From Avimonoglobus sp965151315 (GTDB lineage: Bacteria; Bacillota; Clostridia; UBA1381), in contig CBCTZG010000070.1 in assembly GCA_965151315.1 (NCBI GenBank), positions 1 to 15,135 of the forward strand: a DNA stretch of 15,135 bases. The letters are read 5' to 3'. Under the pieces are notes generated by a model that saw only the letters and a list, made by a program, of their open reading frames with translations, did no database searches and had not been told where the DNA came from. Below, in pieces: positions 1 to 6,508 of this stretch. Both the position numbers and the translations under genes were made by a program. Position 1 is the first letter of the stretch; the number at the start of each line of letters is the position of its first letter.

Positions 1-84
1 CCGGATCTTTCATCCTTTTTATTCAACTGTCCAATATGTATTGTAGCATAACAATAAGCAGGATAGCGCCTTTTGGATGGATTA

Positions 85-113
85 TTGACAAATCCAGGTT
101 TGCGCTGTATAAT
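85..113 (+). promoter_or_regulatory. Consensus sigma-A promoter for the leucine-rich-repeat gene
   Basis: A perfect -35 hexamer TTGACA (85-90) and a perfect -10 hexamer TATAAT (108-113) are separated by exactly 17 bases. Transcription would start near 120, giving a leader of about 90 bases. The leader holds a short GC-rich stem (TGGCC 134-138 with GGCCA 150-154). The ribosome site AAAGGA lies 8 bases before the ATG at 210. Nothing else recognisable was seen in bases 1-84. Confidence 0.85.
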
Positions 114-209
114 TATTAAGAAAAGGTAATATCTGGCCTGGTCCGCGCGGGCCATTTTACGTTTGCCATTAGTATTTATATTCCACTTTTCAAAGAAAGG
201 ATAATCATT

Positions 210-1574
210 ATGAAAAAATTAGTAATTGGTTTGCTTTTTTCACTGATCACGCTGGGGATGTCCATGACGGCGTCTGCGCTGACAGAGGGCGACTGGGAAT
301 ACCAGCTTGTGGAAAACCATGCTGTTATCACGGGGTATAACGGGAGTGCCGAGGACGTTGTCATCCCCGATACGCTGGCCGGTGTGCCGGTGACGGAGGT
401 AACCTGTGATAATAATGCCGATGAATATTTTAATAATGGCATCATAAAATCCGTTACCTTCCCGGCAACGGTTAAGGTGATCCATAAAATGTGTTACGGG
501 TCGGACACGCTGGAAACGGTGGTTTTGCCGGATGGGGTTGAAGAGATTGCGGATCAGGCATTTTCCGGATGTAAGAACCTGAAAAATATTACCCTTCCTT
601 CGACGCTGAAAAAGATTGGCTTTGCCGCCTTTAGCAACTGCAGCTCGCTGACAAGCATCAACTTCCCTGCATCGCTTGAAACCACGGGCAGTGGTGTTTT
701 TGGCAAAAGCGGCCTTGTAAGCGCAGATATGAGTGCGTGTACCAGCCTGAAGAATGTGGACACCAGCATGTTCCGAGACTGCGTGTCGCTGCAGAGCGCC
801 CGTCTGCCCTATGGGTTTGAAGAGGTCAGGAATTATATGTTTGCCGGCTGCACGTCCCTGGCATCCGTAGAACTGCCTGCGACGGTGACCACCTTAGGGA
901 TGGAAGCCTTTTACGGCTGCACGTCACTGAAAAACATTATCCTGCCGATTTCGCTGAAAGAGGTGGGAAACCATGCATTTTCAGAATGTACATCGTTAGA
1001 AGAGGTCATCTTGCCATATGGTACGGAGGACGTTGACGCGGCGTTTGAAAGATGTACGTCGCTGAAAGGGGTGTATATCCCGGATACCGTAGCCTATTTA
1101 AGCCTCGGTATTCTAGACGGGTCTCCAAATGCCATTATTTATTGTACCGCAGGCTCCGAAGCGGCAAAGGTATGCCAGGAAAACACGATATCGTATTTAA
1201 CGGACAATTCCGTTAATACCATGGTTAATGTGCTTTATAATGGGAAAAGAATTTCTTTCGATAAATATGGGAAAAATCCTGAAATTATTGATGGCCGTAC
1301 GCTTGTTCCGCTTAGATCTATCTTTGAGGCAATGAACGCCACAGTCGATTGGGATGGGACGACAAACACCATAACTTCAACACGGGGCAATATCAGCATA
1401 CAGATCCGCATAGGCGCGTCAGAGATGTACAAAAATGGCGTATCGCTTCCGGTAGACGTTCCGGCGCAGCTCATTGACGACACCACTATGGTCCCAGTAC
1501 GGTTTATAGCCGAAGCGTTTGACGCAGGTGTAGGCTGGGATGGCAACGGCAATGTGGTTCTGATTAACGAATAA
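210..1574 (+). CDS. Secreted BspA-type leucine-rich-repeat protein with C-terminal copper-amine-oxidase-N-like domain
   Basis: This is a predicted exported protein of 454 residues. Residues 1-23 form a signal peptide (KK, hydrophobic core, cleavage after Ala-Ser-Ala). Residues 45-310 carry about nine LRR_5/BspA repeats of the pattern 'AFxxCxSLxxIxLPxxLxxIG', for example at 117-140, 210-235 and 255-280. Residues 338-454 match the copper amine oxidase N-terminal-like domain: 'DGRTLVPLRSIFEA' near 361-374, with a second half-copy 'TMVPVRFIAEAF' at 426-437. In Clostridia this domain is common on surface proteins and does not imply oxidase activity. BspA repeats usually mediate binding to host or matrix proteins. 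There is no SLH or LPXTG anchor, so attachment would depend on the C-terminal domain (inference). The start is set by AAAGGA 8 bases upstream. The gene stands alone with its own promoter and terminators, and it looks more GC-rich than the element that follows. Confidence 0.85.
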   Translation: MKKLVIGLLFSLITLGMSMTASALTEGDWEYQLVENHAVITGYNGSAEDVVIPDTLAGVPVTEVTCDNNADEYFNNGIIKSVTFPATVKVIHKMCYGSDTLETVVLPDGVEEIADQAFSGCKNLKNITLPSTLKKIGFAAFSNCSSLTSINFPASLETTGSGVFGKSGLVSADMSACTSLKNVDTSMFRDCVSLQSARLPYGFEEVRNYMFAGCTSLASVELPATVTTLGMEAFYGCTSLKNIILPISLKEVGNHAFSECTSLEEVILPYGTEDVDAAFERCTSLKGVYIPDTVAYLSLGILDGSPNAIIYCTAGSEAAKVCQENTISYLTDNSVNTMVNVLYNGKRISFDKYGKNPEIIDGRTLVPLRSIFEAMNATVDWDGTTNTITSTRGNISIQIRIGASEMYKNGVSLPVDVPAQLIDDTTMVPVRFIAEAFDAGVGWDGNGNVVLINE

Positions 1575-1587
1575 TATGTGCTAAAAT

Positions 1588-1677
1588 GCCGCTTAGACAG
1601 CCGGTAAATGCGCATCTTCTCAGATGCGCATTTACGGCCAGCCCCTTTACGGGGCAGGAACGGCGCTTCTGTTTTTT
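1588..1677 (+). terminator. Compound hairpin downstream of the leucine-rich-repeat gene
   Basis: A 14-bp perfect stem (1604-1617 with 1622-1635, loop TCTC) is followed by a GCCCC/GGGGC hairpin (1641-1655). GCCG near 1588 and CGGC at 1661-1664 may close an outer stem. A run of six T follows at 1672-1677. The whole fits a rho-independent terminator for the plus-strand gene that ends at 1574. Confidence 0.6.
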
Positions 1678-1706
1678 ATTTCGATTCATATTTTGGGTAT
1701 CATCAT

Positions 1707-1745
1707 AAAAAAGAGATGTTTTTCAAAAGAAAAACATCTCTTTTT
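1707..1745. terminator. Bidirectional intrinsic terminator
   Basis: A perfect 12-bp stem, GAGATGTTTTTC (1713-1724) with its complement (1729-1740), has an AAAA loop. It is flanked by six A on the left (1707-1712) and five T on the right (1741-1745), so it can work in both directions. It lies between the plus-strand surface gene and the minus-strand integrases and would insulate each from the other. Confidence 0.85.
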
Positions 1746-1922
1746 AATTCTGTTATACAGATTGGCCGCTTTTCAGTCCAACTGAGTACGCCAAAAACCC
1801 CGTAAATAAAGGTTTTCGATAGCCGTGAAAAGCACACAGATTATCTCTTGGAGAACTGCGGCGCGCGGCGTGCTGCCTTTAAGCCGTACTCGTTTGTACT
1901 TAAAGCTTGGAAACCATTGATA
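1746..1922. other. Intergenic segment at the integrase end of the element
   Basis: No gene is visible. A GC-rich patch (about 1856-1876, GCGGCGCGCGGCG) is followed by an imperfect hairpin (TTTAAG-CC-GTAC near 1878 with GTAC-TTAAA near 1897). A tyrosine integrase normally lies next to one attachment site, so this is where attL or attR would be expected. I found no convincing direct copy of any part of it in 8242-8695. Confidence 0.4.
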
Positions 1923-3203
1923 TTACTGGGTTTCAGAGGTATCCCTCTGAGGTTTAACCCCGTTTTTGTCCCCAGCAACATTTTCAAAACATATTGTACT
2001 TGCCTGTCTATTTAGAGCCTTGTTAACAACACTAATTAGTTTTTCAGGTTTATTATACTTTACTTTTGCATAAATATCAATAGTAGTTTTACTGTTTTCA
2101 TGTCCTGCAAGGTACTGTACTGTCTTTGGATCAATGCCGTAATAAATTAAATTAGTAATGTATGTATACCTAAGCTGATGTGTAGTAACATCAAAATCCA
2201 AAGAATATATCAGTTTAGGATTGTTATGTTGATGAGAACCGAGTTCAGGGTGTATGGTGCATACTACTTTTTGTCCGTTTACATACTTATAATATTTTCT
2301 TTCCTTTGCAGTTCGCACCTCAATATATTTCCAAACACGCTGAAATTGAGAATAAGAAAGCGGCTCACCTTTACTGTCTGCTATAACATAATCGGATATT
2401 GACTTTGTTTTCGCTTCTTTTAAACAATCTACTAAGCATTTAGGAATAGGAATATCACGTTTGGCGGCGGGAGTTTTCAGTTCCTCACTTACAACGGGAC
2501 GATTGTTTACCGAGCGCCAAGCTCTGCGAACCGTAATGTAAGGAGTGCTTTCATCTAAAAAGACACAATCCCATTTAAGTCCAAGAGTTTCTTCACGCCT
2601 AAGACCTGCGTATAATCCAATCATAACAAATACATACGGAGGGAGTCCTTTTATTGTATTAAGCAACACATTTACTTGTTCATCACTTAGTGCATCTTTT
2701 TTATTTTTTGATTTCCCGCCTTTTGGTGATAGTGCAGCAGATGGATTATAGTCAATCAGCTGATTCGCTTCGGCAGAATAAAAAATACATTTGACCAACA
2801 TATTTACTGTACTGTAAACTGCCGAAGACATTTTAGATACGGGAACCATCATCAATTTTAGGTCATCTAAGGTAACTTCATCTATATACATATCTCCGAT
2901 TGGAGTTATAACATATTTTTGTAAAGTAAGTCTATATCCACGTAAGGTTTGAGGCTTTACGGTAGCAGACTTCATCTCTAACCATTTTTCACAATACTCT
3001 TTTACGGTTGGATTTTCTCTACGGAAGCTTATGTCGTCCACTTCTCTTTGAGCTGCTTTGACTTTTTCATATAATTCCTTGCAAGTTGAACCGTAAATTG
3101 CAACACGCTTTCCATCAGCATCTTTTATTCTTGTCCGATAATATGTATTTCCGCTATACGTTACAGATTTATATTCGGGAATTGTTTCTTTCTTCCTTGG
3201 CAT
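1923..3203 (-). CDS. Tyrosine recombinase/integrase, downstream copy
   Basis: This is a 426-residue phage/ICE-type integrase that would cut and rejoin the element's attachment sites. The N-terminal part (about 10-60) resembles an arm-site-binding domain, residues 65-150 the SAM-like core-binding domain, and 170-390 the catalytic domain. All catalytic residues are visible: Arg202 (AGLRREE), Lys243 (ELKTPAA), His342 and Arg345 (HQLR), His368 (LAGHE) and the nucleophile Tyr378 (DIYAKV). The common HxLRHTY motif reads HQLRYTY here, so the second His is Tyr346. AGAGGTG lies 7 bases before the ATG. It starts 20 bases after the stop of the upstream integrase, so the two are probably co-transcribed. 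The proteins align without gaps from about residue 160 to 390, with roughly three quarters identity over 341-390. This copy has about 20 extra C-terminal residues. It appears intact. Confidence 0.93.
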   Translation of the reverse strand: MPRKKETIPEYKSVTYSGNTYYRTRIKDADGKRVAIYGSTCKELYEKVKAAQREVDDISFRRENPTVKEYCEKWLEMKSATVKPQTLRGYRLTLQKYVITPIGDMYIDEVTLDDLKLMMVPVSKMSSAVYSTVNMLVKCIFYSAEANQLIDYNPSAALSPKGGKSKNKKDALSDEQVNVLLNTIKGLPPYVFVMIGLYAGLRREETLGLKWDCVFLDESTPYITVRRAWRSVNNRPVVSEELKTPAAKRDIPIPKCLVDCLKEAKTKSISDYVIADSKGEPLSYSQFQRVWKYIEVRTAKERKYYKYVNGQKVVCTIHPELGSHQHNNPKLIYSLDFDVTTHQLRYTYITNLIYYGIDPKTVQYLAGHENSKTTIDIYAKVKYNKPEKLISVVNKALNRQASTICFENVAGDKNGVKPQRDTSETQ

Positions 3204-3223
3204 TGTAAATCACCTCTTTCATT

Positions 3224-4459
3224 TTAAACCATACCGACCTGTTCATCGAAATTGTCATTCCACAGGGAAAATGTACTGTCTAATATCCCTGCAAGCTCGT
3301 TCGGTCTGTTATATTTCACCTTTGCATATATATCCATCGTAATTTTGCTGTTTTCGTGTCCTGCAAGGTACTGAACCGTTTTCGGATCAACAGATGCATG
3401 AATTAGATTTGTAATATATGTATGTCTGAGCTGATGCGGAGTTACTTCAAAATCCAGACTGTAAACAACTTTTCCGTTATGAGCCGCTTTTTCACCGAGC
3501 ACAGGCGTTACGGTATGTTTGATACGTTTTCCGTTTTCATATTTATAATAATAGCGTTCTTTCGTGGTTCTCGTAGTAATGTATGCCCATAGGCGTTGAA
3601 ATTGTGTATATGACAATGGATTTCCATCTTTGTTTGCTATAACATACTCGGATGTTGATGTTTCTCTTGCTTCTCTCAAACAATCAGCCAAGCAATCTGG
3701 AAGTGGAATATCTCTGTGAGCTGCCGGAGTTTTTAATTCCGTAAGAATCACTGGTCTGTTATGTTCCGTATGCCAAGCTCTGCAAACGGTCAAATACGGA
3801 GCAGGAGTATCTAAATATACACAATCCCATTGAAGCGCCAGAATTTCTTCACGTCTAAGTCCTGCGTATAGCCCTAGCATTACAAATACATATGGTGGAA
3901 GATTTTTTAGTGCGCTAATCAGTTTATCCACTTGCTCATCTGTAAGCGGTATCCTATCTTTTTGAGGAATACCGCCGTTTGTGGAAGAAAGATTTGCAGT
4001 CGGATTATTTTTTATAACATTACTTTCTTTTGCCGCAGTGAAGATACATTTGAATAGTATATTTACTGATTTATATACAGATGCCGATTTCTTTGAAACA
4101 GGCACAAGAGCCATGCGAATATCGTCAAGAGTCACATCAGCTATGTGCATATTCCCAAGCGGTTTTATAATATAGTTCTTAACTTTTGAAGTGTAGTCAA
4201 TAAGAGTTGTTTGTCTGACATTTGCTGACTGCATTAGCAGCCATTTTTCGCAATATTCCTTTACAGTAGGTGTAGTTCTGCAAAATGTTTTGTTTTCAAT
4301 CAGTTGTTTAACTTCATCAATCTTCTCACACAGTTCATCCACTGTCCTTGCATACAATGTGATTCGCTTGCCCTCTTGATCTCTGATCCTTGTTCTGTAA
4401 TATTCAATTCCACTTCTTATTACGGTGCCAAATTGTTTGGATTTTGATTTTTTACTCAT
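3224..4459 (-). CDS. Tyrosine recombinase/integrase, upstream copy
   Basis: This 411-residue integrase is paralogous to the next gene and has the same layout: N-terminal arm-binding-like segment, core-binding domain from about residue 65 (TVKEYCEKW), catalytic domain from about 170. The catalytic set is complete and at the same residue numbers as in the other copy: Arg202, Lys243, His342, Arg345, His368, Tyr378. It keeps the usual HQLRHTY motif. The ATG is preceded by an excellent AGGAGG site (about 7 bases). It follows the excisionase-like gene by 103 bases, the classical xis-int order of Tn916 relatives. Having two apparently functional integrases of one family in tandem is unusual. They might act as a heteromeric pair, act on different sites, or be a duplication (inference). 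Confidence 0.93.
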   Translation of the reverse strand: MSKKSKSKQFGTVIRSGIEYYRTRIRDQEGKRITLYARTVDELCEKIDEVKQLIENKTFCRTTPTVKEYCEKWLLMQSANVRQTTLIDYTSKVKNYIIKPLGNMHIADVTLDDIRMALVPVSKKSASVYKSVNILFKCIFTAAKESNVIKNNPTANLSSTNGGIPQKDRIPLTDEQVDKLISALKNLPPYVFVMLGLYAGLRREEILALQWDCVYLDTPAPYLTVCRAWHTEHNRPVILTELKTPAAHRDIPLPDCLADCLREARETSTSEYVIANKDGNPLSYTQFQRLWAYITTRTTKERYYYKYENGKRIKHTVTPVLGEKAAHNGKVVYSLDFEVTPHQLRHTYITNLIHASVDPKTVQYLAGHENSKITMDIYAKVKYNRPNELAGILDSTFSLWNDNFDEQVGMV

Positions 4460-4516
4460 ATATTTTCCTCCTATAAACTTTAGTCACATCATTGCCATGG
4501 CTCAGATGTTGGAACC

Positions 4517-4545
4517 ATTATATGAGTATCCAATAAAAAGAACCA
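4517..4545 (-). promoter_or_regulatory. Possible promoter in the excisionase-integrase gap
   Basis: On the minus strand a perfect TATAAT lies at 4522-4517 in the gap before the first integrase. The hexamer 17 bases upstream (TGGTTC, 4545-4540) is a poor -35 match, so this would be weak or need an activator. It could allow integrase expression separately from the excisionase. Confidence 0.3.
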
Positions 4546-4562
4546 GGGACTTGACAAGCTAC

Positions 4563-4787
4563 TTAGCGTGATCTTTGTTTACGGAGGGTTTCCCTTTTTT
4601 CAAGCGGCAATGCACGATGAGTACATTTTGCGATATATTCTTGCAGCGCTTCGCTGGTAAAATAAACACAGCCATTGGGAACGTACTGAACAAATGATAT
4701 TGCTCCAGTTGCTCTGGCTGTATCAAGCGTAGTAATACTCATTCCCAAATAATCTGCTGCTTCTTTTCTTGTATATAATTTTTCCAT
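4563..4787 (-). CDS. Excisionase-like small DNA-binding protein (helix-turn-helix, AlpA/MerR-type)
   Basis: This is a 74-residue protein. Residues 3-35 have the pattern 'YTRKEAADYLGMSxTTLDxAR' of winged helix-turn-helix excisionase/AlpA proteins: Tyr-Thr-Arg-Lys-Glu-Ala-Ala start, Leu-Gly-Met turn, recognition helix near 17-27. Residues 38-53 form the wing, and 'FTSEALQEYI' is the usual end of the fold. The C-terminus is basic. Such proteins bend the attachment site and steer integrase toward excision. Position directly upstream of the integrases supports this role. AAAGGAG precedes the ATG by about 7 bases. It could also act as a small transcription regulator. Confidence 0.8.
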   Translation of the reverse strand: MEKLYTRKEAADYLGMSITTLDTARATGAISFVQYVPNGCVYFTSEALQEYIAKCTHRALPLEKRETLRKQRSR

Positions 4788-4815
4788 TAGGATTCTCCTT
4801 TCTTTCCAAAATATA

Positions 4816-4847
4816 AACCGTTATCTGTAGGTGTACAGATAACGGTT
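4816..4847. terminator. Perfect 14-bp inverted repeat between the toxin and excisionase genes
   Basis: A perfect 14-bp stem (4816-4829 with 4834-4847, starting AACCGTTATCTGT) encloses a four-base loop. On the minus strand it is followed by TTTATATTTT, so it could be a weak intrinsic terminator after mazF. Its symmetry, and its place 29 bases before the excisionase start, equally fit an operator or a structure in the excisionase leader. Confidence 0.55.
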
Positions 4848-4870
4848 ATCAAACTTTGTCCTATGCGTTA

Positions 4871-5251
4871 TTACGGCGCTTCCATTTCTTCAGGAATATA
4901 AAGTCCCAAACTTTTTTCAATACATTCACTGATTGCATCCATTTCCAAGCGGTTTACTTTGCCAATATATTTATGTACTTGTCGCTTATCTATTGTTGTA
5001 ATTTGTTCAAGCAAAACAATTGACGGATACAATACGCTGTCATTGTTAAGATAATAGTGAGTTGGTAAATCTCTTTTTTTGTAAATATTGGACGATAAAG
5101 GAGCAACAATTAAAGTAGGAGCAAAGAAATTACCGCAATTATTTTGAAGGACAATTACGGGACGAGTGCCGCTTTGCACGAAGCCTATTCTTGGTTCCAA
5201 TTCAACCAGGTATATATCTCCTCTGCGAAAAATCCAATCTTCTTTTAACAT
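4871..5251 (-). CDS. mazF: MazF/PemK-type endoribonuclease toxin
   Basis: This 126-residue protein has the full MazF/PemK pattern: 'RGDIYLVELEP' at 10-20, 'GTRPVIVLQNN' at 28-38, 'APTLIVAPLSS' at 44-54, 'LPTHY' at 62-66 and 'LLEQITTIDKR' at 80-90. Arg30 and Thr46 correspond to the catalytic Arg/Thr pair of Bacillota MazF. Such proteins cut mRNA at short specific sequences and usually stabilise the DNA that carries them. The start follows GAGGT by about 8 bases. A MazE-like antitoxin would normally lie just upstream in the same direction, but no intact frame is present in 5252-5704 and the excisionase does not look like MazE. It may be controlled in trans, from the neighbouring noncoding region, or by a protein outside the window. 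Confidence 0.88.
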   Translation of the reverse strand: MLKEDWIFRRGDIYLVELEPRIGFVQSGTRPVIVLQNNCGNFFAPTLIVAPLSSNIYKKRDLPTHYYLNNDSVLYPSIVLLEQITTIDKRQVHKYIGKVNRLEMDAISECIEKSLGLYIPEEMEAP

Positions 5252-5704
5252 ATCTAATACCTCATTTCTAATATTTATGTATAGCCCTTATTTGTCCTCG
5301 ACACCCCGGGCAGGGAAGTCATCAAGCGGCGATCAGCTTTCATCGCTCCATAGGAATCTAACCTCTCCGTCTTCATTGTGACCGAGCTGCGAATTACAGA
5401 AGTATCATTAACCCCGATTGCTCTCGTCGCGCTGTTGATAGCTAATCACAACTTGCAAATCTGATTTATCGCTCTCTGTCTAATTGACATTTAATTAAGA
5501 AAGGGTAAAAAGTAACAGGTCATGGCGCTCAGTCTGCACAGCTCTTTCAATCGGGAACGTACCTGATGAATGACTTATTCAATTTTCAAGGTTCAGTTAA
5601 ATAAGATGAAAGGATTGATAATTCAATTTTGAGAACCTATTCAGGTTATTGAAAATTGTCCTCTCACTTATATGGAAAAAAACAGGGCGTTTGTAGGGGT
5701 GTTT
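5252..5704 (-). other. 453-base region without an intact gene; broken reading frame or structured RNA
   Basis: No open gene spans this stretch. It is richer in G+C (notably about 5290-5460) than its AT-rich neighbours. On the minus strand, one frame from about 5555 down to 5295 reads as protein-like blocks separated only by stops: a block ending 'RDESNRG' then TAA-TGA, a block with 'GHNEDGEVRFLWSDES' then TGA, then 'SPLDDFPARGVEDK' and TAA about 45 bases before mazF. This could be a decayed gene (possibly the missing antitoxin) or a noncoding RNA whose translation looks protein-like by chance. CAGGT/ACCTG near 5563/5519 and GCGAT/ATCGC near 5330 can form stems. The part near 5580-5600 resembles the 'CTTGAAAATTGAATA' box seen in Bacillota rRNA spacers. 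Confidence 0.5.
5580..5658. repeat. Inverted repeat CAATTTTCAA / TTGAAAATTG
   Basis: A 10-bp perfect inverted repeat has arms at 5580-5589 and 5649-5658. A related copy, CAATTTTGAGAACC, lies between them at 5624-5637; its complement resembles the left arm plus the following AGGTTC. The three related AT-rich copies sit just upstream of the broken-frame region and just downstream of the sigma-like gene. Confidence 0.6.
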
Positions 5705-6202
5705 TTAGAAATTTATCAAATAATTTTTTAATTTCTTTTTTGCTCGCCTAATACTTTCAGCAACAACTGTGTAGTGTGTACCTTCGATTTTTGCAATTTC
5801 TCTGATTGACATCTTCCTAAAGCAATTTAAATACAAGCGCTTTTTTTGAATAGGTGTAAGTAGCGTATCAATAGCTTTTTGAAATTTTTCAACAAATAAG
5901 TTTTCACTTTCTTTTAAAATTAATTCATCTTCTGTGCTTAGAGTTGATGCACAAATATTGGAATTAAATTCATCAAGAGATGCCTTTACATAATGAGCTT
6001 GTAAATTATCGGATTTTTCTTCCTCATGGTAAAGTTGATCTGAAAGTTGCTTTAATTTTTCAAAATCCGCGGCTGTGAAATTGGGATTTTCCGCTGCTAT
6101 TTTTTCATATGTAACTTCCAGAATGCTTCCGTCAGCATTTCTGTAAACAATTCCTTTGCGAATCTTATTGATTGCATAATTAGATTTTTTATAATTATTC
6201 AT
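5705..6202 (-). CDS. Sigma-70 region-4-like protein of conjugative-element type
   Basis: This is a 165-residue protein. The N-terminal block 'NYAINKIRKGIVYRNADGSILEVT' and the following acidic middle resemble the sigma-like proteins near the int/xis end of Tn916/Tn1549-type elements. Residues 112-160 form a sigma region-4 helix-turn-helix: 'LTPIQKKRLYL', then 'MSIREIAKIEGTHYTVVAESIRRAKKKL'. Region 2 is not recognisable, so it is more likely an accessory regulator of element genes than a full sigma factor (inference). I take the ATG at 6202, because AAAGGA lies 8 bases upstream, rather than the in-frame TTG at 6220. The ribosome site is part of a stable hairpin (6207-6258), suggesting translational control. 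Downstream lies the region without an intact gene, then mazF. Confidence 0.78.
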   Translation of the reverse strand: MNNYKKSNYAINKIRKGIVYRNADGSILEVTYEKIAAENPNFTAADFEKLKQLSDQLYHEEEKSDNLQAHYVKASLDEFNSNICASTLSTEDELILKESENLFVEKFQKAIDTLLTPIQKKRLYLNCFRKMSIREIAKIEGTHYTVVAESIRRAKKKLKNYLINF

Positions 6203-6206
6203 TTTT

Positions 6207-6258
6207 CGTAATCCTTTCAATTTAAAAATTTGTTTGAAATTTCAAATTGAGGATTACG
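6207..6258 (-). promoter_or_regulatory. Hairpin that hides the ribosome site of the sigma-like gene
   Basis: The arms 6250-6258 and 6207-6215 pair over 9 bp (CGTAATCCT in the leader with AGGATTACG before the ATG). A further 6 bp pairs 6244-6249 with 6218-6223 after a two-base bulge. The Shine-Dalgarno bases (AAAGGA, 6218-6213) lie in this stem, only a few bases from the ATG at 6202-6200. This would block ribosome entry unless opened by a protein, an RNA or translation upstream. The pairing is seen directly; the control role is inferred. Confidence 0.65.
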
Positions 6259-6295
6259 GATATTTGGCAATGTAACATTCCCATTTATTGCACAT

Positions 6296-6326
6296 AAAAA
6301 AGCCTCCCTGTGGCAAGGGAGGTTTT
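6296..6326 (-). terminator. Intrinsic terminator upstream of the sigma-like gene
   Basis: The stem CCTCCCT/AGGGAGG (6303-6309 with 6316-6322) has a six-base loop. On the minus strand it is followed by a run of six U (6301-6296). Four T at 6323-6326 also allow weaker function on the plus strand. It would stop transcripts coming from the repressor operon before the sigma-like gene. Confidence 0.8.
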
Positions 6327-6368
6327 GCGTATGCAACCTTTAACGCTGTACAAAGCTAATCGGGCAAT

Positions 6369-6433
6369 AAAAAAGCGCCGCACAAGTAAAAGTAAATAAA
6401 ATAAATTATTTACCTAAACTTTGTACGGCGCTT
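6369..6433 (-). terminator. Long stem-loop with U-run after the zinc-ribbon gene
   Basis: The outer stem AAGCGCCG/CGGCGCTT (6426-6433 with 6373-6380) continues through further pairs to an inner 8-bp stem GTAAATAA/TTATTTAC (6392-6399 with 6406-6413). On the minus strand it ends in six U (6374-6369). It fits an intrinsic terminator or the expression platform of a structured leader; a second terminator follows only 43 bases on. Confidence 0.7.
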
Positions 6434-6490
6434 GGCAGTCTCCTTTGAGTAACTCAAATTCTCTCCGCTTGCTCGATTAAAAGTTAAAAT
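6434..6490 (-). ncRNA. Possible structured leader or attenuator element
   Basis: On the minus strand, a GGAGAG/GGAGAC-containing segment has a near-perfect hairpin TTTGAGT/ACTCAAA (6452-6458 with 6444-6450) and runs directly into the long terminator stem at 6369-6433. It lies between the zinc-ribbon stop (6509) and the sigma-like gene and contains no intact gene. The arrangement recalls an attenuator, riboswitch or small RNA, but I cannot assign it to a known family. It could simply be a complex 3' end of the repressor operon. Confidence 0.35.
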
Positions 6491-6508
6491 ATTAAGTTTT
6501 AATAATAA

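Noticed and set aside
4497..4571. A 24-codon plus-strand frame starting ATGGCTCAGATG in the gap between integrase and excisionase genes
   Set aside because: It opposes every neighbour, has no ribosome site, and overlaps the likely promoter and the excisionase end. It is too short to support.
5570..5600. Remnant of an rRNA operon, because of a CTTGAAAATTGAATA-like box
   Set aside because: Only this short AT-rich motif matches; no 16S or 23S sequence is visible on either side.
5705..6220. TTG start at 6220 for the sigma-like gene
   Set aside because: The ATG at 6202 has AAAGGA at proper spacing; the longer form would place that ribosome site inside the coding region.
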